Shown: piece by piece, positions 1-6,228 of the stretch | Numbering within the stretch: position 1 is the first letter of the stretch | Layout of the letters: each line of letters begins with the position of its first letter | DNA from: Lutibacter sp. | Lineage (GTDB): Bacteria; Bacteroidota; Bacteroidia; Flavobacteriales; Flavobacteriaceae | DNA length: 6,294 nt | Assembly (NCBI GenBank): GCA_003516285.1 | Contig: DPCK01000049.1 | Location: forward strand, 1-6,294 | Reading direction: 5' to 3' | Made by a program: the position numbers and the translations under genes | The notes under the pieces: generated by a model | Database searches by the model: none | What the model was told of the DNA's origin: nothing | Seen by the model: the letters and a program-made list of their open reading frames with translations, nothing else

Positions 1-68
1 TAAAAAGTTTAAATCACTTCTTTATGTAAATATTGTACATTTTTTTAATAAATACATAAATTATCATT

Positions 69-102
69 ATTACCCCTAATTTTTTAGGGGGTAATTTTTT
101 TT
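69..102 (+). terminator. Rho-independent terminator of a gene upstream of the window
   Basis: The arm ATTACCCCTAA (69-79) pairs with TTAGGGGGTAAT (84-95) across a four-T loop, with one unpaired G in the right arm. An uninterrupted run of T (95-102) follows. The T tract lies on the + strand side, so it would end a transcript arriving from the left. Positions 1-68 are very AT-rich and show no supportable reading frame. They are probably the 3' flank of that unseen gene. Confidence 0.75.
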
Positions 103-118
103 AATTCGTTTTTTAATT

Positions 119-126
119 TAGATTTG
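119..126 (+). promoter_or_regulatory. Bacteroidetes-type -7 promoter box for glnN
   Basis: TAGATTTG matches the Bacteroidetes primary sigma-factor -7 consensus TAnnTTTG exactly and is followed by CAC. It lies 41 bases before the glnN start codon, giving an inferred leader of about 30-35 bases. No clear -33 TTG is visible at the usual spacing; the region there is T-rich. The box sits just past the upstream terminator, which supports an independent transcription unit. Confidence 0.6.
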
Positions 127-167
127 CACCGTTAATATCAGTGTATAAATTTTAAATCACATTAAAA

Positions 168-2354
168 ATGTCTAAAATTAGATTTCAAGCCTTAGCGCAA
201 TCAGCAAAAAGAAAACCTGTTGAAGTTATTGAAGATACAAAAAGATCAGTCTTATTTGGTGAAAATGTATTCAACGAAAACACGATGCGTCAATATTTGA
301 CCAAAGATGCCTATAAAGGTGTTATGAGTGCTATTGAACACGGGACAAAAATTGACCGTAAAATTGCAGATCAGGTTTCATCATCAATGAAAGAGTGGGC
401 AATGTCTAAAGGAGTTACACATTATACACACTGGTTCCAGCCATTAACTGGAGGGACTGCTGAAAAACACGACGCTTTTTTTGAAACTATTGGTGGGGGA
501 ATGGCTATTGAAAAATTTGGAGGCGACCAATTGGTGCAACAAGAACCAGACGCATCAAGTTTTCCAAATGGAGGAATCAGAAATACTTTTGAAGCGCGCG
601 GTTATACTGCTTGGGATCCAACTTCACCGGCATTTATTTATGGGACAACTTTAAGTATTCCTACCATATTTGTTGCGTATACCGGCGAAGCATTGGATTA
701 TAAAACACCGTTATTACGAGCGCTTACCGCAGTTGATGAAGCGTCCACAGCGGTTTGTAAATATTTCGATAAAAATGTAAAAAAAGTTTCGGCCTCACTT
801 GGTTGGGAGCAAGAATACTTTTTAATTGATAAATCATTGGCCAATAGCCGTCCAGATATCACTTTAACAGGAAGAACTTTATTGGGCCATTCTCCCGCAA
901 AAGGGCAACAATTGGACGACCATTATTTTGGTTCTATTCCAAGCAGGGCATTAAATTATATGCGTGATTTGGAAACCGAATGTATGCTTGTGGGTATCCC
1001 GGTAAAAACACGTCATAACGAGGTAGCGCCAAATCAGTTTGAATTGGCACCTATATATGAAGAATGTAACTTGGCAGTTGATCATAATTCATTGTTAATG
1101 GATATTATGGGAAAAGTGGCTTCTCGCCATCAACTTAAAGTGTTGCTTCACGAGAAACCTTTTGCGGGCGTAAATGGATCCGGAAAACATAATAACTGGT
1201 CGCTTGCAACCGATACAGGCATCAATTTATTGGCTCCCGGTAAAACACCTATGAGCAATCTTCAGTTTTTAACATTTTTTATCAATACCATAAAAGCGGT
1301 TTATGAGAATGAAGAATTGGTAAGAGCTGCGGTAGCTTCAGCGAATAATGATCACAGACTTGGGGCGAATGAAGCGCCTCCTGCAATTATTTCTGTATTT
1401 ATTGGCGAACAATTGACAAAAGTATTGGAAGAATTGGAAGGCGTAACCAACGGAAAACTTTCTCCTGAAGAAAAAACTGATCTTAAATTGAATGTGGTTG
1501 GTAAAATTCCGGATGTTTTATTGGACAATACCGACAGAAACAGAACTTCTCCTTTTGCCTTTACCGGAAATAAATTTGAATTTAGGGCTGTTGGGTCATT
1601 TGCAAACTGCGCAAATCCGATGACGGTTTTAAATACCGTAGTGGCAAAACAACTAAAAGATTTTAAAGTTGAAGTTGATGCCTTGATTGAAACCAGTGGT
1701 TTAAAGAAAGATGAGGCTATTTTTAATGTTTTGAGGGAATATATTAAAGCCACAAAAAATATTTTGTTTGAAGGAAATGGCTACGGCGAAGCTTGGGAAA
1801 AGGAAGCAAAAAGAAGAGGATTAAGCAACCATAAAACAACGCCTGAAGCATTAAAAGCAAGAATTTCTAAGAAAACAATTGCGTTATTTGAGGAAATGAA
1901 CGTAATGAGCAAGGTTGAAACGGAAGCGCGATACGAAATTGAAGTCGAAGAATATACCAAACGAATTCAAATCGAATCTCGTGTTATCGGTGATATTGCA
2001 GGCAATCATATTGTCCCGACCGCAGTTCGTTACCAAAATATGCTCATTAAAAACGTTACTGGATTGAAAGAAATTTTTGCAAAGGATTTCGAGAAACACG
2101 CTGCCGAACAAATTAAATTAATAAAACTAATTTCTGAGCATATTGCGGCAATTCACTCAAAAATAGACGAAATGATTGATGCGCGTAAAAAAGCAAATGT
2201 GATGGAAGATGCAGAAGAAAAAGCAGCTGCTTATTGTGATAAGGTAAAACCATTTTTTGATGAAATAAGATATCATTGCGATAAACTTGAATTAATGGTT
2301 GATGATGAGTTATGGCCTCTTACAAAATATAGAGAGATGTTATTTATACGATAA
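168..2354 (+). CDS. glnN: Type III glutamine synthetase
   Basis: This cytoplasmic enzyme makes glutamine from glutamate, ammonium and ATP, the main entry point for ammonium into biosynthesis. The 728-residue length fits the large GSIII class and is much longer than the roughly 450-470 residues of GSI. The N-terminal GSIII-specific region includes FEARGYTAWDPTSPAFI (141-157). The catalytic domain shows GWEQEYFLID (212-221, metal-binding glutamates), HNEVAPNQFELAP (283-295), HEKPFAGVNGSGKHNNWS (328-345) and NRTSPFAFTGNKFEFR (458-473, Arg residues contacting substrate). The C-terminal region (about 570-720) is helix-rich and charged, as in the GSIII family. The ATG at 168 has a TAnnTTTG box 41 bases upstream and no Shine-Dalgarno sequence, as is usual in Bacteroidetes. 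The frame is intact and a terminator follows 8 bases after the stop. No PII or other nitrogen-regulatory gene lies next to it in the window. Family assignment is very secure; the symbol follows Bacteroides usage, and some annotations use glnA. Confidence 0.97.
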   Translation: MSKIRFQALAQSAKRKPVEVIEDTKRSVLFGENVFNENTMRQYLTKDAYKGVMSAIEHGTKIDRKIADQVSSSMKEWAMSKGVTHYTHWFQPLTGGTAEKHDAFFETIGGGMAIEKFGGDQLVQQEPDASSFPNGGIRNTFEARGYTAWDPTSPAFIYGTTLSIPTIFVAYTGEALDYKTPLLRALTAVDEASTAVCKYFDKNVKKVSASLGWEQEYFLIDKSLANSRPDITLTGRTLLGHSPAKGQQLDDHYFGSIPSRALNYMRDLETECMLVGIPVKTRHNEVAPNQFELAPIYEECNLAVDHNSLLMDIMGKVASRHQLKVLLHEKPFAGVNGSGKHNNWSLATDTGINLLAPGKTPMSNLQFLTFFINTIKAVYENEELVRAAVASANNDHRLGANEAPPAIISVFIGEQLTKVLEELEGVTNGKLSPEEKTDLKLNVVGKIPDVLLDNTDRNRTSPFAFTGNKFEFRAVGSFANCANPMTVLNTVVAKQLKDFKVEVDALIETSGLKKDEAIFNVLREYIKATKNILFEGNGYGEAWEKEAKRRGLSNHKTTPEALKARISKKTIALFEEMNVMSKVETEARYEIEVEEYTKRIQIESRVIGDIAGNHIVPTAVRYQNMLIKNVTGLKEIFAKDFEKHAAEQIKLIKLISEHIAAIHSKIDEMIDARKKANVMEDAEEKAAAYCDKVKPFFDEIRYHCDKLELMVDDELWPLTKYREMLFIR

Positions 2355-2361
2355 TAACGCT

Positions 2362-2388
2362 AAAATCCTGCAATTTGCGGGATTTTTT
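2362..2388 (+). terminator. Rho-independent terminator of glnN
   Basis: AAAATCCTGC (2362-2371) pairs with GCGGGATTTT (2377-2386) over 10 base pairs, including one G-U pair, with a five-base AATTT loop. The T run extends to 2388. It begins 8 bases after the glnN stop codon and separates glnN from purM. Confidence 0.85.
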
Positions 2389-2465
2389 GTTTTAGGCCAT
2401 TGCCAAATTAGGTACGTTATATTGATAATGAAGGCAAAAAATCATCAGGTTTAAAAAAGAAAAAT

Positions 2466-2473
2466 TACTTTTG
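2466..2473 (+). promoter_or_regulatory. Bacteroidetes-type -7 promoter box for purM
   Basis: TACTTTTG matches TAnnTTTG exactly and is followed by CAAC. It ends 22 bases before the purM ATG, so the inferred 5' leader is short (about 15 bases). No convincing -33 TTG is seen at the expected spacing. Together with the glnN terminator upstream, this suggests purM is transcribed alone. Confidence 0.6.
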
Positions 2474-2495
2474 CAACATAACGTAAATAGTACCA

Positions 2496-3675
2496 ATGAG
2501 TTCAGAAAATAGTAAAAGATATAGCTTAAGAGGTGTTTCAGCTTCAAAAGAAGATGTGCACAATGCCATTAAAAATGTAGATAAAGGGTTGTTTCCGAAG
2601 GCGTTTTGCAAAATTGTGCCCGATTATCTAACAAATGATGAGGATTATTGTCTGATTATGCACGCCGATGGCGCAGGAACAAAATCTTCTTTGGCGTATA
2701 CCTATTGGAAAGAAACTGGTGATATTTCGGTTTGGAAAGGCATTGCACAAGATGCGTTAATCATGAATATTGACGATTTAATTTGTGTTGGTGCCACCAC
2801 CAATATTATGCTGTCTTCAACAATCGGAAGAAATAAAAATGTGATTCCGGGTGAAGTTATTTCAGTCAATTATTAATGGAACCGAAGAATTGTTGCAAGA
2901 ACTGAAATCATATGGCGTTGAAATTCATTCCACTGGCGGAGAAACTGCTGATGTTGGTGATTTGGTAAGAACCATTATTGTGGATTCTACGGTTACTGCA
3001 AGAATGAAAAGAGCTGATGTTATTGACAATGCAAACATAAAACCGGGTGATGTGATTGTTGGTTTGGCCTCGTTCGGACAAGCAACTTACGAAACAGCAT
3101 ACAATGGCGGAATGGGTTCTAACGGATTGACCTCTGCCCGCCATGATGTTTTTCATAAATATCTTGCCATAAAATATCCCGAAAGTTTTGATGCTGAAGT
3201 TCCGGAAGAATTGGTTTATTCAGGAAATATGAAATTAAACGATGCTGTTGAAAATTCGCCAATTAATGCAGGGAAATTGGTGCTTTCGCCAACCAGAACT
3301 TACGCGCCCATCATCAAAAAAATATTGGAAAAATTCACTTCTGAAGAAATTCACGGAATGGTGCATTGCAGTGGCGGCGCCCAAACCAAGATTCTTCATT
3401 TTATTGATAATTTGCATATTTTGAAGGACAATCTATTTCCTGTTCCGCCATTGTTCAAATTAATTCAGGAGCAAAGTAAAACCGATTGGAAAGAAATGTA
3501 CCAGGTTTTTAATTGCGGCCACAGAATGGAATTGTATGTTTCTCCGGATATTGCCCAAGATATCATCGCTATTTCTAAAAGTTTTCATGTTGATGCGCAA
3601 ATTGTGGGCAGGGTGGAAGCTTCTGCAACCAAAAAATTGACCATCACAAGTGAATTTGGCGTTTTTGAGTATTAA
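2496..3675 (+). pseudogene. purM: Phosphoribosylformylglycinamidine cyclo-ligase (AIR synthase), frameshifted
   Basis: AIR synthase closes the imidazole ring of FGAM using ATP, the fifth step of de novo purine synthesis. The protein is split over two frames: 2496-2876 gives the first 123 native residues plus V-N-Y, and the rest, through 3675, is in the +1 frame. Deleting T2866 changes TCA-GTC-AAT to TCA-GCA-ATT and gives GEVISAIINGTEELL, the wording I recall from Bacteroidetes homologues. The result is 392 continuous residues, the expected family length. In the repaired numbering, family motifs are DGAGTKS (58-64, nucleotide-binding loop), QDALIMNIDDLICVGA (85-100), GGETADVGD (147-155), HGMVHCSGGAQTK (286-298) and FNCGHRME (338-345). 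These motifs fall in both halves and look undecayed. The second half has GTG at 2851 as a formal start, but it lies inside the first half's frame and is not a believable start. As written, the 126-residue product lacks most of the fold and would be inactive. A sequencing or assembly error is at least as likely as a real mutation. The ATG at 2496 is chosen because KRYSLRGVSASKEDVH begins the family here and a promoter box lies just upstream. Confidence 0.92.
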
Positions 3676-3691
3676 ATTTTTACTCATTTTT
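3666..3691 (+). terminator. Weak possible terminator overlapping the purM stop
   Basis: TGAGTA (3666-3671) can pair with TACTCA (3681-3686) across a nine-base AT loop, and five T follow. The stem is only six base pairs and overlaps the final codons and stop of purM, so it may not be functional. No stronger terminator is seen between purM and prfA unless the structured element further downstream acts as one. Confidence 0.3.
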
Positions 3692-3750
3692 AGCTCAAAT
3701 TTGTTTAAGCTTCATTTATTATAGATTTTGAAATTATTCATTACTAAACC

Positions 3751-3862
3751 AGTTTGCGTTAGGGATTGAAGCGGAAATACTTTTTCGATTCGCCTTTTGG
3801 CGAAGTAAAAAAGATTGTAGCGGAAAGCCCGACCCGCCAGCTGGCGGGGAAAGTCCGAGATA
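3751..3862. repeat. Structured GC-rich intergenic element, probable dispersed repeat
   Basis: This is the main content of the 308-base gap between purM and prfA. It is visibly richer in G and C than the surrounding DNA. Two near-identical 14-mers, GATTGAAGCGGAAA (3764-3777) and GATTGTAGCGGAAA (3813-3826), flank a hairpin: CTTTTT (3780-3785) pairs with AAAAAG (3808-3813), and TTCGCC (3789-3794) pairs with GGCGAA (3799-3804) around a TTTT loop, separated by a 3x3 internal loop. A perfect 16-base palindrome, CCCGCCAGCTGGCGGG (3833-3848), follows. No reading frame covers it. The wording GTTAGGGATTGAAGCGG ... GTAGCGGAAAGCCCGACCC resembles a repeat I recall from many flavobacterial intergenic regions, typically downstream of genes; this is memory and not a search. 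It could be a REP-like mobile repeat, a small RNA, or a 3' UTR or terminator element. Its orientation and exact ends are uncertain. Confidence 0.6.
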
Positions 3863-3957
3863 TTCTACAAATTGGACGACAATTTTTTAAAGAATTAATA
3901 TGGAATAGTTGGATATAAATCAAAAAAACATCCAAGTAAAATATCAAGAATTTGTTG

Positions 3958-3965
3958 TAAATTTG
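3958..3965 (+). promoter_or_regulatory. Bacteroidetes-type -7 promoter box for prfA
   Basis: TAAATTTG matches TAnnTTTG exactly and is followed by CAG. It ends 18 bases before the prfA ATG, giving an inferred leader of about 10-12 bases. No clear -33 TTG lies at the expected distance. The box is about 95 bases past the structured intergenic element, so that element is probably outside the prfA transcript. Confidence 0.6.
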
Positions 3966-3983
3966 CAGACTAATAAAAAATAA

Positions 3984-5060
3984 ATGTTAGATAAATTAAG
4001 AATCATAAAACAACGCTTTGATGAGGTTTCTGACCTGATTATTCAACCGGATATTATTTCAGACCAAAAGCGCTACGTGAAAATCAGCAAAGAATATAAG
4101 GATTTAAACGCGGTGATGAAAGTGGGTGATGAATATAGAGGGTTGTTAAAAAATATAGAAGAAGCCAAAGAAATTATCGCTGACGGGTCGGATGATGATA
4201 TGACCGAAATGGCCAAAATAGAGATTGAAGAAGCCGAAGCGCGTTTGCCGCAGTTGGAGGAAGACATTAAGTTTATGTTAATCCCAAAAGATCCGGATGA
4301 TGCCAAAAATGTGATGGTGGAAATCAGAGCCGGAACCGGAGGTGACGAAGCCAGTATTTTTGCCGGTGATTTGTTTAGAATGTACACAAAATATTGTGCG
4401 GACAGAGGCTGGAGAACGAGTATTGTTGATATGAGCGAAGGGACATCGGGTGGATTTAAAGAGATTATTTTTAGTGTTGAAGGTGAAGATGTGTATGGCA
4501 ACTTAAAATTTGAAGCCGGCGTACATCGTGTGCAGCGTGTACCGCAAACCGAAACGCAAGGACGTGTGCATACATCTGCCGCCACCGTGATGGTTTTGCC
4601 GGAAGCGGAAGAATTTGATGTGCAAATTGATATGAAAGATGTAAGAATGGATTTTTTCTGTTCTTCGGGGCCTGGAGGGCAATCGGTAAACACTACGTAT
4701 TCTGCAGTTCGGTTAACACATATTCCTACCGGACTTGTGGCGCAATGCCAGGATCAAAAATCGCAGCATAAGAATAAGGATAAAGCGATGCAGGTTTTGC
4801 GTTCAAGATTGTATGAAATGGAATTGGCCAAAAAGCAAGAATCAGATTCCCTTAAACGAAAAACAATGGTGAGCTCTGGAGACAGATCGGCAAAAATCAG
4901 AACCTATAATTATCCGCAAGGCCGTGTTACCGAGCATAGAATTGGTTTAACGATGTACGATTTGCAGAACATTATCAATGGCGATATCCATAGAATTATA
5001 GAAGGCTTAAAATTGGCTGAAAATACAGAAAAGCTTAAAGAACTTGGAGAAGTTTTTTGA
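3984..5060 (+). CDS. prfA: Peptide chain release factor 1 (RF1)
   Basis: RF1 recognises UAA and UAG stop codons in the ribosomal A site and triggers hydrolysis of peptidyl-tRNA. The 358 residues match the usual length of about 360. The N-terminal helical and PCRF domain covers roughly 1-200 and includes IRAGTGGDEAS (114-124). The stop-codon recognition tripeptide is PQT (187-189) within HRVQRVPQTETQGRVHTSA; the family pattern is PxT, so Gln in the middle position is acceptable and this is not the SPF of RF2. The catalytic loop is SSGPGGQSVNTT (227-238) with GGQ at 231-233; its Gln is normally methylated by PrmC. CQDQKSQHKNKDKAM (255-269) and RTYNYPQGRVTEHRI (306-320) are further family signatures. 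The ATG at 3984 places MLDKL at the normal N-terminus and follows a promoter box. The gene is intact, stands alone, and is convergent with the TerC-family gene. Confidence 0.97.
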   Translation: MLDKLRIIKQRFDEVSDLIIQPDIISDQKRYVKISKEYKDLNAVMKVGDEYRGLLKNIEEAKEIIADGSDDDMTEMAKIEIEEAEARLPQLEEDIKFMLIPKDPDDAKNVMVEIRAGTGGDEASIFAGDLFRMYTKYCADRGWRTSIVDMSEGTSGGFKEIIFSVEGEDVYGNLKFEAGVHRVQRVPQTETQGRVHTSAATVMVLPEAEEFDVQIDMKDVRMDFFCSSGPGGQSVNTTYSAVRLTHIPTGLVAQCQDQKSQHKNKDKAMQVLRSRLYEMELAKKQESDSLKRKTMVSSGDRSAKIRTYNYPQGRVTEHRIGLTMYDLQNIINGDIHRIIEGLKLAENTEKLKELGEVF

Positions 5061-5079
5061 TAGCCACATAAATACCAAT

Positions 5080-5125
5080 AAAAAGAAAACCCTCAAAAAT
5101 TTAAATTTTTGAGGGTTTTCTTTTT
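5080..5125. terminator. Bidirectional terminator between prfA and the TerC-family gene
   Basis: This is a perfect 46-base palindrome centred between 5102 and 5103. On the + strand it reads AAAAAGAAAACCCTC, an AT core, then GAGGGTTTTCTTTTT. The CCCTC/GAGGG core is flanked by A on one side and T on the other, so either strand gives a hairpin followed by U-rich RNA. It starts 20 bases after the prfA stop and ends 15 bases before the stop of the convergent gene, so it serves both transcripts. Confidence 0.92.
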
Positions 5126-5139
5126 CAATTTGTTTTCAT

Positions 5140-6093
5140 TTATTCTTCAATAATGTCTTTCCCTTCAGTTAATCTGAGGGAAACAAAGATTCCTATAAAA
5201 AGTGCTAGCGCTATAAACGTCAGAGAAACCCATTCAGGAAATTTGAAATGATGCATTAATATGAGTTTTACGCCTACAAAACTTAAGATGGCAATTAAAC
5301 TGTATTTTAAATAATAGAATTTCACCAACATATTGGACAAGAAGAAATACATAGATCGTAATCCGAGTATGGCAAAAATATTGGAACTAAACACCAAAAA
5401 CGGGTCGGAAGTAATTGCTAAAATCGCCGGCACACTGTCTATCGCGAATAAGATGTCGGTAAATTCAATAATTACCAAAGCCATAAAAAGCGGCGTTGCG
5501 GCGGTTATATGTCTCAATTTAATGAAAAAATGCTCTCCTTCCATATGACTGGTAATGGGAATAATTTTTCTTATTTGTCGGTAGATAAATGATTTTTTAG
5601 GCTGGAATTTTTCTTCTTTTGAAAACATCATTTTGTAGGCTGTGAAAAGCAAAAACATACCAAAAACATAGGTTGTAAAGCTAAATTTCTTAATCAGAAT
5701 TACACCGAAGAAAATCATTAATGCCCTAAAAACGATGGCCCCTAAGATGCCCCAAAATAACACGCGATGCTGATATTTTAAAGGAATTTTGAATGATGCA
5801 AAAATGACGGCAATCACAAAAATATTGTCAATGCTTAAAGAGATTTCAATTAAATAACCGGTAATGTATTTTATGACGGCATCTGATGCTGTCAGATTGT
5901 CCACATTGTCAATAATATTTCCGGAATAAAGCCAATAAACTACTCCGGAAAAGAGGAAGGAAATTGTGACCCAAATTCCGGTCCAAACGGAAGCTTCTTT
6001 GGTGCTTATGATATGTGGAGTCCTGTTAAATACACCCAAATCCAGTGCTAAAAAAATGAGAATGAGCGCAACAAAAATTATCCAAACAATCAT
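5140..6093 (-). CDS. alx: TerC/Alx-family integral membrane protein, probable manganese exporter
   Basis: The product is a 317-residue inner-membrane protein with about nine hydrophobic segments (near 3-22, 36-56, 74-99, 108-130, 138-157, 198-222, 228-252, 262-280 and 287-307). Family signatures are TGYLIEISLSIDNIFVIAVIF (78-98, with D89-N90 in the membrane), MFLLFTAYKMMF (146-157), GEHFF (186-190) and two adjacent stretches, IIEFTDILFAIDSVPAI (208-224) and TSDPFLVFSSNIFAILGLR (228-246). The buried acidic residues D89, E210, D213 and D219 are where metal binding is expected. Length and wording are closest to E. coli Alx (321 residues), which exports Mn2+; the family is also known from tellurite-resistance TerC. 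Some members act with secretory machinery, so the substrate is inferred. The ATG (complement of 6091-6093) gives a first membrane segment that starts as in the family. No yybP-ykoY manganese riboswitch is recognisable in the 80 or so bases upstream. No other ter genes are nearby, so a tellurite-resistance operon is unlikely. The family call is secure; the symbol is less so. Confidence 0.93.
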   Translation of the reverse strand: MIVWIIFVALILIFLALDLGVFNRTPHIISTKEASVWTGIWVTISFLFSGVVYWLYSGNIIDNVDNLTASDAVIKYITGYLIEISLSIDNIFVIAVIFASFKIPLKYQHRVLFWGILGAIVFRALMIFFGVILIKKFSFTTYVFGMFLLFTAYKMMFSKEEKFQPKKSFIYRQIRKIIPITSHMEGEHFFIKLRHITAATPLFMALVIIEFTDILFAIDSVPAILAITSDPFLVFSSNIFAILGLRSMYFFLSNMLVKFYYLKYSLIAILSFVGVKLILMHHFKFPEWVSLTFIALALFIGIFVSLRLTEGKDIIEE

Positions 6094-6116
6094 AATAAAC
6101 AGTTATATTAAGAGTG

Positions 6117-6124
6117 CAAATATA
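6117..6124 (-). promoter_or_regulatory. Bacteroidetes-type -7 promoter box for the TerC-family gene
   Basis: Read on the minus strand, TATATTTG matches TAnnTTTG exactly and is followed by CACTC. It lies 23 bases upstream of the ATG and downstream of the rplT terminator, so the TerC-family gene appears to have its own promoter. A TTG occurs further upstream on this strand but is too close to the box to be the -33 element. Confidence 0.6.
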
Positions 6125-6170
6125 GGGAATTTGTCAATCTAATATAAAACTATAAACAGTAAATATGACG

Positions 6171-6208
6171 TATAAAAAAACCCAAACAATTGTTTGGGTT
6201 TTTTTATA
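6171..6208. terminator. Palindromic terminator downstream of rplT
   Basis: This is a perfect 38-base palindrome centred on CAATTG. It carries A7-CCCAAACAA on one side and TTGTTTGGG-T7 on the other. On the minus strand it begins 20 bases after the rplT stop and ends with a T run, so it terminates the ribosomal protein transcript before the TerC-family promoter. It is symmetric and could also stop transcripts from the other strand, but no + strand gene lies close enough to need it. Confidence 0.88.
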
Positions 6209-6228
6209 TAAGCAAGTAATTAAAAAAT

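Noticed and set aside
24..40. Small inverted repeat ATGTA ... TACAT near the left edge
   Set aside because: It has only five paired bases in very AT-rich DNA, with no nearby gene to regulate; this is expected by chance.
187..189. Codon positions 187-189 of prfA: PQT instead of the PAT of E. coli RF1
   Set aside because: The recognition motif is PxT across the family and the middle residue varies, so this is not evidence of changed stop-codon use. The coordinates given are residue numbers; the bases are 4542-4550.
1352..1753. 133-codon open frame on the minus strand inside glnN
   Set aside because: It is antisense to the conserved catalytic and C-terminal part of glutamine synthetase, with no family resemblance or start signals.
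2862..2876. Programmed +1 frameshift, as in prfB
   Set aside because: There is no slow or stop codon at the shift point, no upstream Shine-Dalgarno-like stimulator and no slippery run. Deleting one base recovers the family sequence better than skipping at any natural slip site.
2851..3675. Independent 274-residue gene starting at GTG 2851
   Set aside because: Its first residues (MKLFQS) do not belong to any family start, and the sequence continues PurM exactly once T2866 is removed. It is the second half of purM.
3870..3880. AATTGGACGAC occurs both in the purM-prfA gap and within glnN near 910
   Set aside because: In glnN it encodes the conserved Q-L-D-D, the match is only about 11 bases, and there is no shared flank, so chance is the simplest explanation.
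4073..4693. 206-codon open frame on the minus strand inside prfA
   Set aside because: It lies wholly antisense to a well-conserved RF1 gene, its product is Ser- and Ile-rich low-complexity sequence, and it has no promoter box. It is a shadow of prfA codon usage.
5333..5548. 71-codon + strand open frame inside the TerC-family gene
   Set aside because: It is antisense to conserved transmembrane segments and has no recognisable protein features.
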